A stretch of DNA of 64,000 nt from Leishmania martiniquensis (Eukaryota > Euglenozoa > Kinetoplastea > Trypanosomatida > Trypanosomatidae): the NCBI RefSeq assembly GCF_017916325.1, contig NC_090139.1, forward strand, positions 62,001 to 126,000. The letters are read 5' to 3'. Each line of letters begins with the position of its first letter. Position 1 is the first letter of the stretch. Below the pieces are notes generated by a model that saw only the letters and a list, made by a program, of their open reading frames with translations, had not been told where the DNA came from and did not search any database. A program made the position numbers and the translations under genes. Shown here piece after piece: positions 10,434 to 21,400 of the stretch.

Positions 10434-11498
10434 ATGGCAGCGCACGCTGCCGCAGCAGCGACGGTCACTCTCGTTACGGTGCTTTTGTGTTACAGCGCCA
10501 CGGGGGCGCGTGGCTATAACTTTGTGACCATCACCTCCCTCTTCTACGTGCCCGGTGCGACAGGCACGCGGTATGAAGACGAGGGCATGTGTCTGGAGCG
10601 CGGCGGATACCTCGCGACGGAGGCGACCGCGGTGCTGCACGAGGCCGATGTGCAGGCGCTCGAGTCGGAGGGGTTCGCCACATACTACGCCTTCCTCGGC
10701 GGCGGTATTGTGCAGCCGTGGCACATGGAGAGCTTTGAGAGGGGATTTTGCCCATTCTCAAGTAAGGACCCGGACATCTGGACGGACACGCCGTACAGCC
10801 AGACGAACGGCGACAACAACAACTGCTACTGGCGGTGGTCCGCAGGCCGCTGGATCGCGATGCCGTCCTCGTCGGGCCTGCCCTACGACGAGGACAAGAC
10901 CGGCATCGTCTTCTACCGAGGCCAGAATGCGTTAGGCTACGACCGGCGGGTCAACGGCTTTCCTCTCTTCTTTCCGTTTGGCCTGCCCATGTACCACCCG
11001 AACGTGCAGCTGGGCCACAACCTCGTTCTTTACCGCGGCGGCCAGCACACGGCCGAAGCGGTGTGGGGAGACACCTACGCTCGCGGCGGCTTCACATACG
11101 GGGACAACTTCGCGGGCGATCCCGAGTTGGTGGCGGCGACGCTGAAGGACTGGAAACTGTTATGCCAGACCCAAGGCCCCCTCCGCCTCAACTACGAAGT
11201 GCCCAACACATCTAGCCAGCTGCAGGAACGATGGTGGGCCATCTACTTTGCGATCCTCGTTGTCCTGTGCCTCATCACGTTCCTCGTCGTGGCGCTCTGC
11301 CAGGAGCGCGAGGACATGGACGAGCCTCCGGAGGATGTGCCGGAGTGGGCGGAGAAGGAGACGGCGCAGCGGACCGTGTCGCACCGCTACGTGAGTCAGC
11401 GCTCCTTCCGCGGCGACTTTAGCCGAAGCAGCCTCAGCGGCAGCTCCATCATGAGCCAAGAAGACGACTACGAAGATGGCGAGAGGAGGGGCCGCTGA
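10434..11498 (+). CDS. Type I membrane protein with a possible C-type-lectin-like ectodomain
   Basis: 354 residues. The ATG at 10434 starts a signal peptide (MAAHAAAAATVTLVTVLLCY, then cleavage around ATGARG). The ectodomain (about 26-265) has few cysteines and motifs that recall a C-type lectin fold: an early GGYLAT segment and a later CYWRWSAGRW segment. I would not assert that fold without a structure search. One transmembrane helix spans about residues 267-289 (starting at Trp267-Trp268). The cytoplasmic tail (~65 residues) is acidic, then Ser/Arg-rich (SQRSFRGDFSRSSLSGSS) and ends DYEDGERRGR, with possible phosphorylation and sorting sites. Expected in the surface or endocytic membrane system. 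No functional assignment. Confidence 0.8.
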   Translation: MAAHAAAAATVTLVTVLLCYSATGARGYNFVTITSLFYVPGATGTRYEDEGMCLERGGYLATEATAVLHEADVQALESEGFATYYAFLGGGIVQPWHMESFERGFCPFSSKDPDIWTDTPYSQTNGDNNNCYWRWSAGRWIAMPSSSGLPYDEDKTGIVFYRGQNALGYDRRVNGFPLFFPFGLPMYHPNVQLGHNLVLYRGGQHTAEAVWGDTYARGGFTYGDNFAGDPELVAATLKDWKLLCQTQGPLRLNYEVPNTSSQLQERWWAIYFAILVVLCLITFLVVALCQEREDMDEPPEDVPEWAEKETAQRTVSHRYVSQRSFRGDFSRSSLSGSSIMSQEDDYEDGERRGR

Positions 11499-13868
11499 AA
11501 AGACGGGACAAACATCAACACAGCGGAAAAAAAAAGCGGCCGTTGCGCACCCCCTCCCCCTCTTTCCCTCACTCTTTCTCTCACTCTCTCTTTTACATGT
11601 GCGTGTTCGCACACAAGCGAGCCGGAGCGGTGTACGATTTCTTTGTACGTTTTTTTGGCAGAGGAGGGGGAGGAAGCGACGCGGAGTAGATGAGGATCAA
11701 TAGTGACGGCCACTGCCTATGTTTGCCGCTTGCTGCTCACAGTGCTCTGTGGTGCAGGTGTGTCGCGGCGGCGGCTTGTTGCGACTGTCGCTCCTCTCTC
11801 TCCCCTTCCGTTACTCTCAGCCCCCTCCCCCTCCCCCTCCCACCACCACCACCCGTTGTGGTATCGACAGAAAGGGGGGAGGAGGGAAGATGACGGGGGG
11901 GAACAGCGAGAGGGAGAGAGGGAAGCGGCGGCGGGCGGGGGGGCTGAGAGTAACGCCCAGTATGAACGAGGGTGTATTTTTTTCTTCTCATAGGAGTCGC
12001 CGCGTCCGCTCGCCTGTCCTTCTCTCTCTCTTCGTCTTGGCATGCGGCAAGCTCGTAGGCTTGTCGGCATGTGTCATCGCATTCCCACCTGCCCACCCCT
12101 CCTCCCGTCCCTCTCCTGGCAGGCACACACACACACATGCACAGACTTTCCTTCCGATTTTCTCTACGCTTTTGTGTGCACAGATTATTTTGGACGGGGT
12201 TCGCCCCCACCCCCTCCCCGCGTCTCTTCCGCACTGTGTATTTCGTTTAGTACGTGTGTGTGTGCCTGTGTGTGTGTTTTATAGTCCAAGCACGCGCTCG
12301 ATTTGTCCTTGTCCCTCCCTCTCCCTCGACCTGTTGTCCTCCGCTTCATGATCCCATCCACCACCGCCACCACCCTTTGTCAGTCCTTTGTTTTACCGCC
12401 TACCCCATCCCCATCCCCATCTCTCTCCCTCTTTCTCTCTCTGCCTGCCTGCCCCCCCCCCTTTTCCGCTGCGAAGGTGCCGCTGGCGTGATACGTGATG
12501 CAGAGACGCCCTCTTTGGAGGAAGGGGGGAGGTGGCTGCGTTTTCGCACGGCGGCTGTGGCCTTCTCTTTTTTGTTGTTGATGTGCATGACGGCCCAGTT
12601 GTCGCTTGTGTTTCGATGGGCAGCGCTGTGGTGTGCCTCTCCTCCTCATGTTTTCCGTGTCGGGTTAGGGGAGGGGGGCATGATCGTGTGTGTGTGTGTG
12701 CGTGTGTGTCGCTGCAAGGCAGGCCTAAAACATGCGCAACACGTGTAAATGCATGAAGCGCCTTTGCGGCTCCTGCCGGATGGTGGAGAGAGGGAACTGA
12801 ATTCTGCGTCATGGGCCCCCTCTCCTCTGTGTTCCCTCACACCCCTCTTCCCTACGTCTTCGCCTCAATCACCCTCGGAGAGCGATGCCATACTTGCTTG
12901 TGCTAACAACGCCAAGGTGTCCACTCCATCACGAGCACGTCGGCAGGCATCCCCCCACGACAACAGCCCCACCTGCCTCTTGGCTGCACAATCGCAAAGC
13001 CCTGCTCGCCTTGGGTGAACCCCTCCGCCCATCGAACGGAGCCACGCGCCCAACGGGCCCCCCTATCCTGACTCATCCCATCGAGAGAAGGTTCTTTAAA
13101 GGCGCTCGTGCAGGAACTGACGTGAACCCCACTGACGCCTGTGCCTGATGCCGTCGCGGACACTTACACGGGCACACGTGCACCCCACACACACACACAC
13201 AAATTCCCCTTAAAAGCTCCGTCGGCCCCCTCTGTAGGGGCATCGCGCGTGCATATATGCGCTGAAGTGGGTCATGACAGCCGTCATAATAAGCGCAGGG
13301 ACTCCTTCACGTACGTGTCCGCTGCGGCGCGCACCAACGGGAGGAGAAAACGGCGTACGATGGAAACGGAAAAGGCGGTGGGCTCTTTGGTGTGGTACGC
13401 TCATTCGGAGGTGCAGCGTGACAAGATCCCTCGTTGATACTTGAGGCTGTCAGAGGGGCCGGTCGACTCCTCTCCCACGATGTGTGGATGCGTCTCTGTG
13501 CCTATGCCCAAGAGGGGGAGTGAAGCGGGAGCCAGATGCGCATGCGCACCTCGTCCGCTCACCGTGCTCCAGCACCTCCGAGCCTCTTCCTCATCCCATC
13601 TCTCCCTCCCTTCCCCCCTCTTCCTCTGACACACACACACACACGTGCACGTGGGCCCCTTGGCGGCAACGCGTGCACGCACAGGCGCAGCTTTCTCCGC
13701 CTTCTCATATTTCGCTCGCTTCAAGAAAATTTTTTTCTCTTCCTCATTCTCATCACAGACGTTGTCCACAGCGCCGTGTGTCTTCGTCTCCATTCGGGCC
13801 TTTGAAGTCCGGCTGGGAGAGAGAGGCGACGCGACGCGACGCGCTGCGCTGCGTGAGCCCCGTTAGCG
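11499..13868. other. Intergenic spacer, 2.4 kb
   Basis: No gene recognised. An A9 run lies at about 11526-11534, CA repeats near 12125-12138, 13188-13201 and 13631-13643, and TG repeats near 12257-12280 and 12685-12700, with many CT tracts. The part at about 12740-13180 lacks microsatellites and is more complex. It could be an old retroposon fragment, but I found no coding motif there. Confidence 0.5.
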
Positions 13869-14645
13869 ATGGCGTCGCTAACAAATGTGGCCTTCGCCGG
13901 CTACGCGTACTACAGCACGGGCGGCGAGGGCTTCGCCTATGCCCTTAGCTCGAAAGACACAGCGTCGGTTGGATTACCGGTCGTTTACGTCAACTCCAAC
14001 GCCAAGGCGGCGCACTTTTTCTCGCTTCTACTCCTCTCGGTGGGTGGTGTTCTTATGGTCGGTCTCATGTGCTTTGTTGCTGTGACGTTCTGTTGCCGGC
14101 GCAAGGTGGCGGTGCTGGAGGAGATGTACTGGAAGCTCCAATACGCCTTTGCCAACGTGAACGACACACTGATGCGTGAGGCCAGCCGCCGAGCCCCGTC
14201 TACAGCCGCCACGTCATCGGCCTCGCTCAACCAGAAGCGAGCATCTCAGCCGAATATTCGGTTAGCGGCGGGCACCCAGTCGCCGTCACAGATGATGCAA
14301 CATCACGGCAGCACCGCCAGCATGACCTCGATACGTCAACCGCAGCAGATGATGGAGCCACCGCCGGCAGCACCAGTGTTCCCGGCCACGCCGCTGCCGT
14401 ATGGCATGAGCGTCAATCCTTTCCACCTCCAGCCGGTGAACGCCAGCTCAGCAAGCGCGTACAACTACTCGTATAACGACAGCTGCGCACGCTCCTCCCT
14501 CTTCGCGCCACAAGCGTCCCCGGCCCCGTCCACGCCACAGCAGACGCGCGTTTCAGGTAACCTCATGGCATCGCAGTCACCACGCGCGACACCTGACCAG
14601 CCGCTGCGTCGCCGGGCGTCAAAGGTAAGCTTCATCGGTGCGTAG
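13869..14645 (+). CDS. Single-pass membrane protein with long Ser/Pro/Gln-rich tail
   Basis: 258 residues; the ATG at 13869 is the first in the frame. A short N-terminal part (about 47 residues) precedes one strong transmembrane segment (about 48-76, FFSLLLLSVGG onward) ending in the cysteine pair CC followed by RRK. This order suggests an uncleaved signal anchor with positive residues on the cytosolic side; the CC could be palmitoylated. The rest (80-258) is a low-complexity tail rich in Ser, Ala, Pro, Gln and Met (SQMMQHH, QQMMEPPPA), ending RRRASKVSFIGA with an R-R-x-S kinase-type site. No domain recognised; probably trypanosomatid-specific. Confidence 0.75.
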   Translation: MASLTNVAFAGYAYYSTGGEGFAYALSSKDTASVGLPVVYVNSNAKAAHFFSLLLLSVGGVLMVGLMCFVAVTFCCRRKVAVLEEMYWKLQYAFANVNDTLMREASRRAPSTAATSSASLNQKRASQPNIRLAAGTQSPSQMMQHHGSTASMTSIRQPQQMMEPPPAAPVFPATPLPYGMSVNPFHLQPVNASSASAYNYSYNDSCARSSLFAPQASPAPSTPQQTRVSGNLMASQSPRATPDQPLRRRASKVSFIGA

Positions 14646-15931
14646 TCGCGTAGGAAAGCAGACACGCGTGCGTTCCCCATGTGTACGCGCCGATGCCCCT
14701 CCCCCTTCACCTTTCTCCCTCTGCGCCCTTGTCTCCACCGGCACCGCGTTGGCTGGGCTGACGTTTCGGTTGCTCGTCTCACCTACGCCCACGCGCACAG
14801 CCGTCACCTTGACGGAGATAGGGGGAAAGGGGGTACGTCGCCACTCAGATCCTCCCCAGACGTAGCGAATGGAAAAGAATTAGCGGTGCACACGAAGGAG
14901 ACGCAGACATCGACCTGTGGGTGGGGGGGCCTTCTGCTCCCTTCATGCACACACACACACACGCGCACTCGCACACACAGTCCCCTGATGTCCGGTGCCC
15001 TCTCTCTCCCTCTCTCTGTCTCCCCCCTTCTCTCTACGCATCATCCACTCCCTTCGTGCACAGTGTTGTCCTTTTTTCTTCTTTGTGTCTCAAGCCTTTC
15101 CCCCACACGCATGTGCCGGTGCGTGCGTGTCGGTATGTGTATTCCCTCCCCCTCCCCCTCCCTGGGCCACACGCACGCGAGCATATTATGCACCGAGTCG
15201 CCTCGCTTAGTTGTGTGCTCGTATAAGGCATAGGTGCGTTCGCCCTGCGCTCTCGTCTGTCTTCCTCTCGCGTTTGGAAGTTGTCCTCAGTGCCCTCCCT
15301 CCCTCCCTCTATCTCTCCCCATCTCGCAGCCACGCATCAGCGTCGTCCTCCGCCCCTGCACACATTGGAGAAGAGGGGGGAAGAGGTGGTGAACAGGAAG
15401 CCGAAGGGCCGCAGCAGAAGTTATGAAGGCGTGTGTGTGTGTGGGCCTCTTCTTCCTTCGGACCGCTCCCCACCCCACCCACCCACCCACAAGCGCACAC
15501 GCGCATGCAACTCTGCATGATGGCGTACTCGTCGGTCTTAGGGTGCAACCTTCAGAAGGCGGCTACACGAGCGCCCTTGCGCCCGCCCCACGCTCCCTAC
15601 TTCTGCCCTGCACTGCCGCTCGCTCACACACACATACACTCTGCCTTCGCCGTCCAAACCACTCCCCGTCTCTCCGCCCTCTACGAAGCTCCTCCTCAGC
15701 ATCTCTCCAACAGCCATCACAACAACTATTTCTCTTTCGGGGCTCTGACGCGGTATATCCGGCACTCCCCGCTCACACACGCACACACACACATACACGT
15801 TTAGTCGTGCGCGTGTGATTTGCTGTTCGTGTACGTGCGTGTGTGTTCAGTGAGAACGAGCTGCACCTGTCAGCAAATTCTTTCTTGACAGTATCGGATA
15901 AGAGACGCATCAACAGCAGAGGCAGCCAGCG
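14646..15931. other. Intergenic spacer, 1.3 kb
   Basis: CA repeats near 14947-14963 and 15775-15791, a TG repeat near 15431-15441, and several CT-rich tracts (14995-15060, 15290-15330). No gene seen. Confidence 0.6.
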
Positions 15932-16807
15932 ATGCAGAACCAGTATGTTGAGCTTATCCCGCTGACCTACAGCGGGGCCGTTCCAGCGCCTGCGCCGGCG
16001 TGCACAGACCCAACGCCTGACGAGCAGCACCGCCAGGCTGTTGCCCAGAAGAAGGAGAAGCTGAGCAGGAAGGAGGAGCGACAGCAGCATGTCTCCGGCG
16101 GCTCTGGCGAAATGTTCGCCAGCTTTAAAAAGGCCGTCTCGCAGGCAGTCATATCCATCGAGAAAGGCGCCACAGACGTGTCGACCCGAACGGAGGCGCA
16201 GATGCGGCAGCTCGAGTACCAGCACGACTGTGACCGCTTTCGTCTACACTTCTATGAGCTCGCGGAGCAGGGAGAAGTGCTGCTGGCTGACTACCGCTGC
16301 TGCGCGATGCACGGCGGCAACTCGGTCAGCGGTCACCTCCAAATCACACGTCATTACCTGTGCTTCTTCGCGGAGACCTCCTCGAGCATCGCCAAGACGA
16401 CGGAAGCCGTCATGGGCGCCTTCGCGGCAGCCCGACAAGCGGCCAGCGCCAATGCAAGCGCCCCTGCCAACGTTGAGCGGCGGCAGCGTCTTCTTGGGAT
16501 TAGGCAGATTATCTCTCTCGCCGAAATCGCTTCTATTCAACCTTCTGTGGTGCTCGAGACTGTGGATGGCTACGCGCCCTTCTTCCTGCAGCTTCCCGCA
16601 TCGACGGTGCGCGCTACAGCGCTGCAGGTGTACACAACGAAGGACAACAAGCTCTACCAGTTCATGAAATTCGAGTCGCTCATCTCCCGCGCGTCCGGAG
16701 CGCTCTCTGAGTGCAAGGGCACCGCGCTCGAGTGCGCGTACAACTACCTCGATCACGCATGGCGTGAGGCGGTGAGGGTGCCGCTGAGTGGTGTTGAGTA
16801 CGCTTAG
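15932..16807 (+). CDS. GRAM-domain protein
   Basis: 291 residues; the ATG at 15932 is the first in-frame start. Residues 30-60 are charged and probably helical (KKEKLSRKEERQQ). Residues about 105-240 match a GRAM domain, the PH-like membrane-lipid module: FYELAEQGEVLLADYRCC, then SGHLQITRHYLCFF, an Ala-rich insertion (about 155-178), and later strands with IISLAEIASIQPS and LQVYTTKDNKLYQFMKF. GRAM proteins act at phosphoinositide- or sterol-containing membranes in traffic and contact sites. No transmembrane segment is visible, so it is probably a peripheral membrane protein. Its partner is unknown. Confidence 0.8.
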   Translation: MQNQYVELIPLTYSGAVPAPAPACTDPTPDEQHRQAVAQKKEKLSRKEERQQHVSGGSGEMFASFKKAVSQAVISIEKGATDVSTRTEAQMRQLEYQHDCDRFRLHFYELAEQGEVLLADYRCCAMHGGNSVSGHLQITRHYLCFFAETSSSIAKTTEAVMGAFAAARQAASANASAPANVERRQRLLGIRQIISLAEIASIQPSVVLETVDGYAPFFLQLPASTVRATALQVYTTKDNKLYQFMKFESLISRASGALSECKGTALECAYNYLDHAWREAVRVPLSGVEYA

Positions 16808-18467
16808 TGTTCCGTCTCATCGCGTACAACCTTGGCTTCCTTTACCGTGAGACAGAGCCTGAAAGAGCGGTCGACTGCCTCGAGGCCGCAGCAGAGGTCG
16901 CGGTAGAGGAAGTGCGAAAGAAGCGGCACCGCACGGCTGCTACCGGAGACAGGCGTGGGGACCGCGAAAGCAGCCTGGACAGGGTGAGGGAGGCAGGGCG
17001 CGGGGGGGTGAGAAGAAGTCTGCGGGGCTCCGCTCGAGTCCCGATGCTGACGAACGGTTTTCCCTTCCCGCGCACATCTTCTCGCAATCCACCGCCGCCG
17101 CCACCCCTCTCCTTTCGTTCTTCGTGGGGCGTGTGGAGTGTCACACTGGGTGTGCGCACGGGTCTCTCTCTCTGTGTGTGTGTAACGGGGGAGAGGAGGA
17201 GGGGGAGGAGGAGGCAGTGCAGCCGGCCGCTCCCTCACCCCTCTTTCCGTCACGTCACGGCCGGCCGAGTCTTTTGTCTCGTTGGAAAGGCCGTCGCTTT
17301 TGGCGCCTGCTGCTGTGGCGGATCGGACTCACCCGCACTCGCACGCATGCTGCGCCGCGCCGCCTATTACCCAGGCAGACAGGTGCGCATCTCTGTACAC
17401 TATTACCTGAGGCGTGTTGTCGACAGTGAAGGCGAGCGACGAACACTCACTGAATCGCGATTGCGCTCTCTTCTTCTTTCCCCTCCCCCTCCCCCTCTCT
17501 CCCCCCATCCCTCTCTCCAGCGCGTACTTGGGAGTGTCCGTGCCGTCAGAGGGGGTCCCGCCCACCCCGACCTCCTTCGTCTCCTCATCTGCGATGGCGC
17601 AAGGAGCGGCGCCCGCAACCCTCGCCAACGCGCTGGCGTACCGGACCTGCGCATGCGTCTACAGGCACATCGATGTGCTCTTGTATACGCGTCGCACACG
17701 ACGCCTGCCAGTGTATGTTGCCTCGGGGGCATTCACTCGCGCACTCCCTCTCGCCTCTCGCCCTTCTGGGGTGTGTGTAGAAAGAAGCATCTGGCGTGTC
17801 GGCGTGCATTCATACTCGGCACACACACACACACACGCACACGCACAGCACACTCAGAGGGCGAGAAGGCGGAAGGGGTATTCAGACTCACGCGCACGCT
17901 GCAATCATCTCGAAAGAAAAAAGGCTGCCTTGTGGTCTACCTGCGCACGCATGCATCTCCTGCCCTCCACTCCTCTTGGCCACCTCATTTCCGCCGCGCG
18001 CTCGATTGGACGTGGAGGTGTGCATCGTCCCCACGCCCACTTCCTTTCTCGCGCGCCGAGCGGCTGGCCCGAAGAGGCCTTTGCGGGATGTGGAGAAGCG
18101 ACAGTCAGACCGGAAGTGAGGGGGCCGCCACGCCCTCATACCCATCGTGGTGTATCCGCTTAACATGACTCGCCGCTCCCCCTCTCCTTCCCCCTCCCCA
18201 GGCACTCAAGGCTGGCATCGTACACCTCTCTCCTCATGCGCCAACATCTCAGCTCTCACGTCTTGGTGGGCGCAACAGAGTGGAGAACATACAGTCAGGC
18301 ACGCGCGCGCATAGGCGTACGTGTCTCTGCACGAGCGCCTCCGTACCCCTCTCTCCGTTCTCCTCTTGCCCTCATCTAGTGACACACGTACCCACGCCAC
18401 ACTGGCTGCTCCCACGCGCGCAGCTCACTTAGCAGCTGCGGTCGTCGCTCCGTCATCGCTTGATGCA
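16808..18467. other. Intergenic spacer, 1.7 kb
   Basis: TG repeat near 17174-17183, CT tracts near 17470-17520 and a CA repeat at about 17819-17836. A 453-codon frame (16807-18168) and a 249-codon frame (17414-18163) cross the region, but both read through microsatellite DNA and neither starts at a good ATG. No supported gene. Confidence 0.5.
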
Positions 18468-21400
18468 ATGACAGTGTCCCGGTGCCTGAAATACGCTGGG
18501 TGCAGAGCAGCAGCATCGCCGTTGTGGGCACTGCAGCCGCGGCGTATCTCTTCTGTGCATGGTGACCGGCATTCTCAAGCGGCGTCCTACGGTGCATCAC
18601 AGCGCCTCGCCGGCCACGCATCGAATAGCGATGGTCGTAGACCCGCTACAGGTCGGTCGAATGCGCTGCAGCGTGCTTCGACTGAGGAAACCCGCTTATC
18701 TGCCAGCCCACATCGTATTGGCTACGGCCACGCCACCGATCGTGCGAGGAGGCGCAGTCAGCTCGAAGATGCGATCCGTGCGGCGCAGGCATTTCGCAGA
18801 TGGTGTGCACTGCATGCGCCATCCGCGCAGGCGGTAGCGCAGACACCGGTGTCGGCCACCGCAGCACTGCGGCCTGGTGTGTTCTCTCCCTCCCATGCTG
18901 GGGCGCTGCATCGTCTCGGTAGTGGTAGTGGTAGTGTCGCGACGCTTGCGGACATCGGATATGAAGAGCGTGCTGACAGCTGCAGCAAAGGGCACCATCT
19001 CGACTCGAGCCCACGGACGGCACCAACCACAAGCTCTCCCCTCACGGTGGGTGGTGCGATCCCGCTGACGGAGCGCCGCATGCTGGAGCACTACGCGACC
19101 CTCCTGCATGGCGTACGCGCAGCAGCCGCGCGGGTCGCCACGTGGGATTACCACCGCTTGTACGCCACGGTGGTGGAGGAACTGCTGACAGCGTCCGCGC
19201 CTCTTGGTGGAAGTGGTGCTATTTCAGTGCCGCGTTCGGTGATGTGGCAAGATGCTGCAGCATCCTCACACCGTGGAGAAAGCGAAGACGCTACGGCGCA
19301 GGCTGAGCGTCACCTCGCTGAGTGGGCCTCGTCATGGTACAAGGAGCTTCAGCAGTGGCACTCGCGGCACAGCGCGCATACCGCAGCCGTGAGTGACGCC
19401 ATGGACGCTGAGCAGCCACTGCTCCACGGCGAGCTCTGGCAGGACGAGCTTGACGGTCGAGAGGGTGTGGTAGAGGCACGGGCGGAGGACAAGTCGATGG
19501 GAGCGCTGTTGCTGCAGGGTGAGTGGCGGACTGCCATCGACCACCTTCCAGCATCTGACGTGGCGCAGCCCTCGCCTGTCTTCGGGACACCGGCGGAGCT
19601 GCACGGCACATCCTCCGTCGCCCCCAAGCGGCCGTCCGTGGCGGAACTCTTCTCCTCGGCGTCGGTGCTACGCCGACACCGCGTGCGGTGGCGACCGCCA
19701 CCGCACCGACGATCTGTGACGCCGTCCGGCGGGGCGCTTCGGTCGCTGCCGCGGCGGCTTGCCCTTGCCCCCGTTACGCCAGCAGAGATGCGCTTGCTTC
19801 TACATCCGCCGTCGCCTGGCCTCCGCGTGCTGCAGCGCTCCTTAGCTGCGGAAGAGCAGCAAAGCAGCTGCCGGGAGAGGTCTCCAGGGGATGGGGTGAC
19901 GGCGTCACCGTCGCTGCGTTTGGAGGCGGCTGCGGCTGCAGAGGTAGCGGCCGGCCGTGCCACAGGCGCCCCGCCGACGTGCGTGGTCCGCCTGCGGCGT
20001 CGCCTGTGGGTGCTGCAGCACCTCCCGCGCCACCTCCCAGCTTCTCTCGTCCGCTTCCAGGAACCGAGACGACCATCACAGCGCGCCAGCGGCGGCAAGG
20101 ACCGAGAGGTCCCGAGTGGGGCAATGCCCCAAGCTTACCTCCTTCGCAGCAACGCGCTCGAGAAGCTGCCGTGGTACATGCTCTGTGTGCTCGGCGAGGT
20201 GCTGGAGGTGGCTGGGAAAGACAGCTTGAGAATACCGACGGTGCTGCGCAACGCGCGCACGCACATGTGCGCGGCGTTCTTCTTCAGCGTGGCTGCCGAC
20301 TACGCAGCCCTGCACGATTACGTGCACACCCTTTTCCTTACCCTCGGCAGCAACATGGTCGCACGCACGGTTGCCGCTGAACAACGTGAGCGAGGACAAC
20401 GTGCGAGTGACAGGGACGGTGACTCGATCGTCGCTGAAGTCGAAGGTGCCTTTGCGCAGACGGCTATCGCTCTGCTTCAGCCGCCCCCGCCGGAGGCATA
20501 CGCAGCGGCCGGACTATCAACAAGCTCCTTTGCTGCATCCGCTATGGCCGTCAGCTTTCTCTCAGGCTCGTCGTCGTCGCTGACGCCGAGTGCCAGTACA
20601 GACATTACTGGCCGTCACGTGGTGCCGCCTCGCGTATTCAGCCGTCTCTGTGCCGCCGCGCAGGACTGGCGCAACTACCACCTCTCTCTCTACTGCGAAA
20701 CTTTAAGCCAAATTGCGGACAGCGACGGTGTCGCGCTACGCGAGCTGATACGCGTGCTGGCAGACGAGCTGCACTCCTCGGACACACAGCGCAGTGAGGG
20801 TGGCCTGGAGGAGGATAGGTTTGTCGTGCTGGCTCCAGAAAGCGCCGCCGCCATCGTCACAGCTCTTCTGCTGCAGTGCCTCAGCCAGCTGCCCCGAGGG
20901 CCATCGCCGCCCTTGCAGACTGCAGCGCGTGCCCCTCACTCCTTCCCCAGTGCACCTCGCACCAAAGGCCCACACACAAGCGTAGGACCCAACCCGCGGG
21001 GCGCTTCCCCTTCCCACCCCCCACAGCCGCAGGTGCTCTATTTCACGGCACCACATGACAAGGCGCACGCGGTGGCTGCCTACTTCAGAGGCTTATTTCA
21101 CCCCTCTTTCTTCAAGCGCGTAGTGGCGGCCACGGAGGCGGCGGCAGCAGCAGGCCTAAACGGGAAGGAGCAGCCGTTGCGTGGCGGTGACGGCGCCGTC
21201 GTGTCTGCCTTTCCCGCGACGAGTTCCCGGGCAGCAGACGAAGGGTGCGGTAGCGCATCGGTGTTGCCGTCCTTCGTTTTGCCACCGGCCGAGTGGGAAC
21301 ACAACGCCGCCGCGCGCCTTGTGGGCCGCACGCTGCGGCGCCTTGACCGCTACCCGACGCGCACGACGGAGGCCTTCTTCGCCCGCTACATCCGTGGTGA

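Noticed and set aside
12740..13180. Complex block without microsatellites, considered as another retroposon
   Set aside because: No similarity by eye to the SIDER-like block at 6800-7290 in either orientation and no coding motif; left as spacer.
17414..18163. 249-codon open frame in the same spacer
   Set aside because: Contains long THTHTH runs from a CA repeat and no domain.
16807..18168. 453-codon + strand open frame directly after the GRAM gene, with a TPR-like looking start (AYNLGFLYRETEPERAVDC)
   Set aside because: It starts with GTG, has no suitable ATG for its first part, and soon reads through CT, CG and CA repeats. The first 35 codons look protein-like, but that is not enough to call a gene; a frameshifted extension of the GRAM gene was considered but is not supported.
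18321..18467. 49-codon upstream extension of the pseudouridine synthase frame
   Set aside because: GTG start and spacer-like sequence; trypanosomatid translation starts at ATG.
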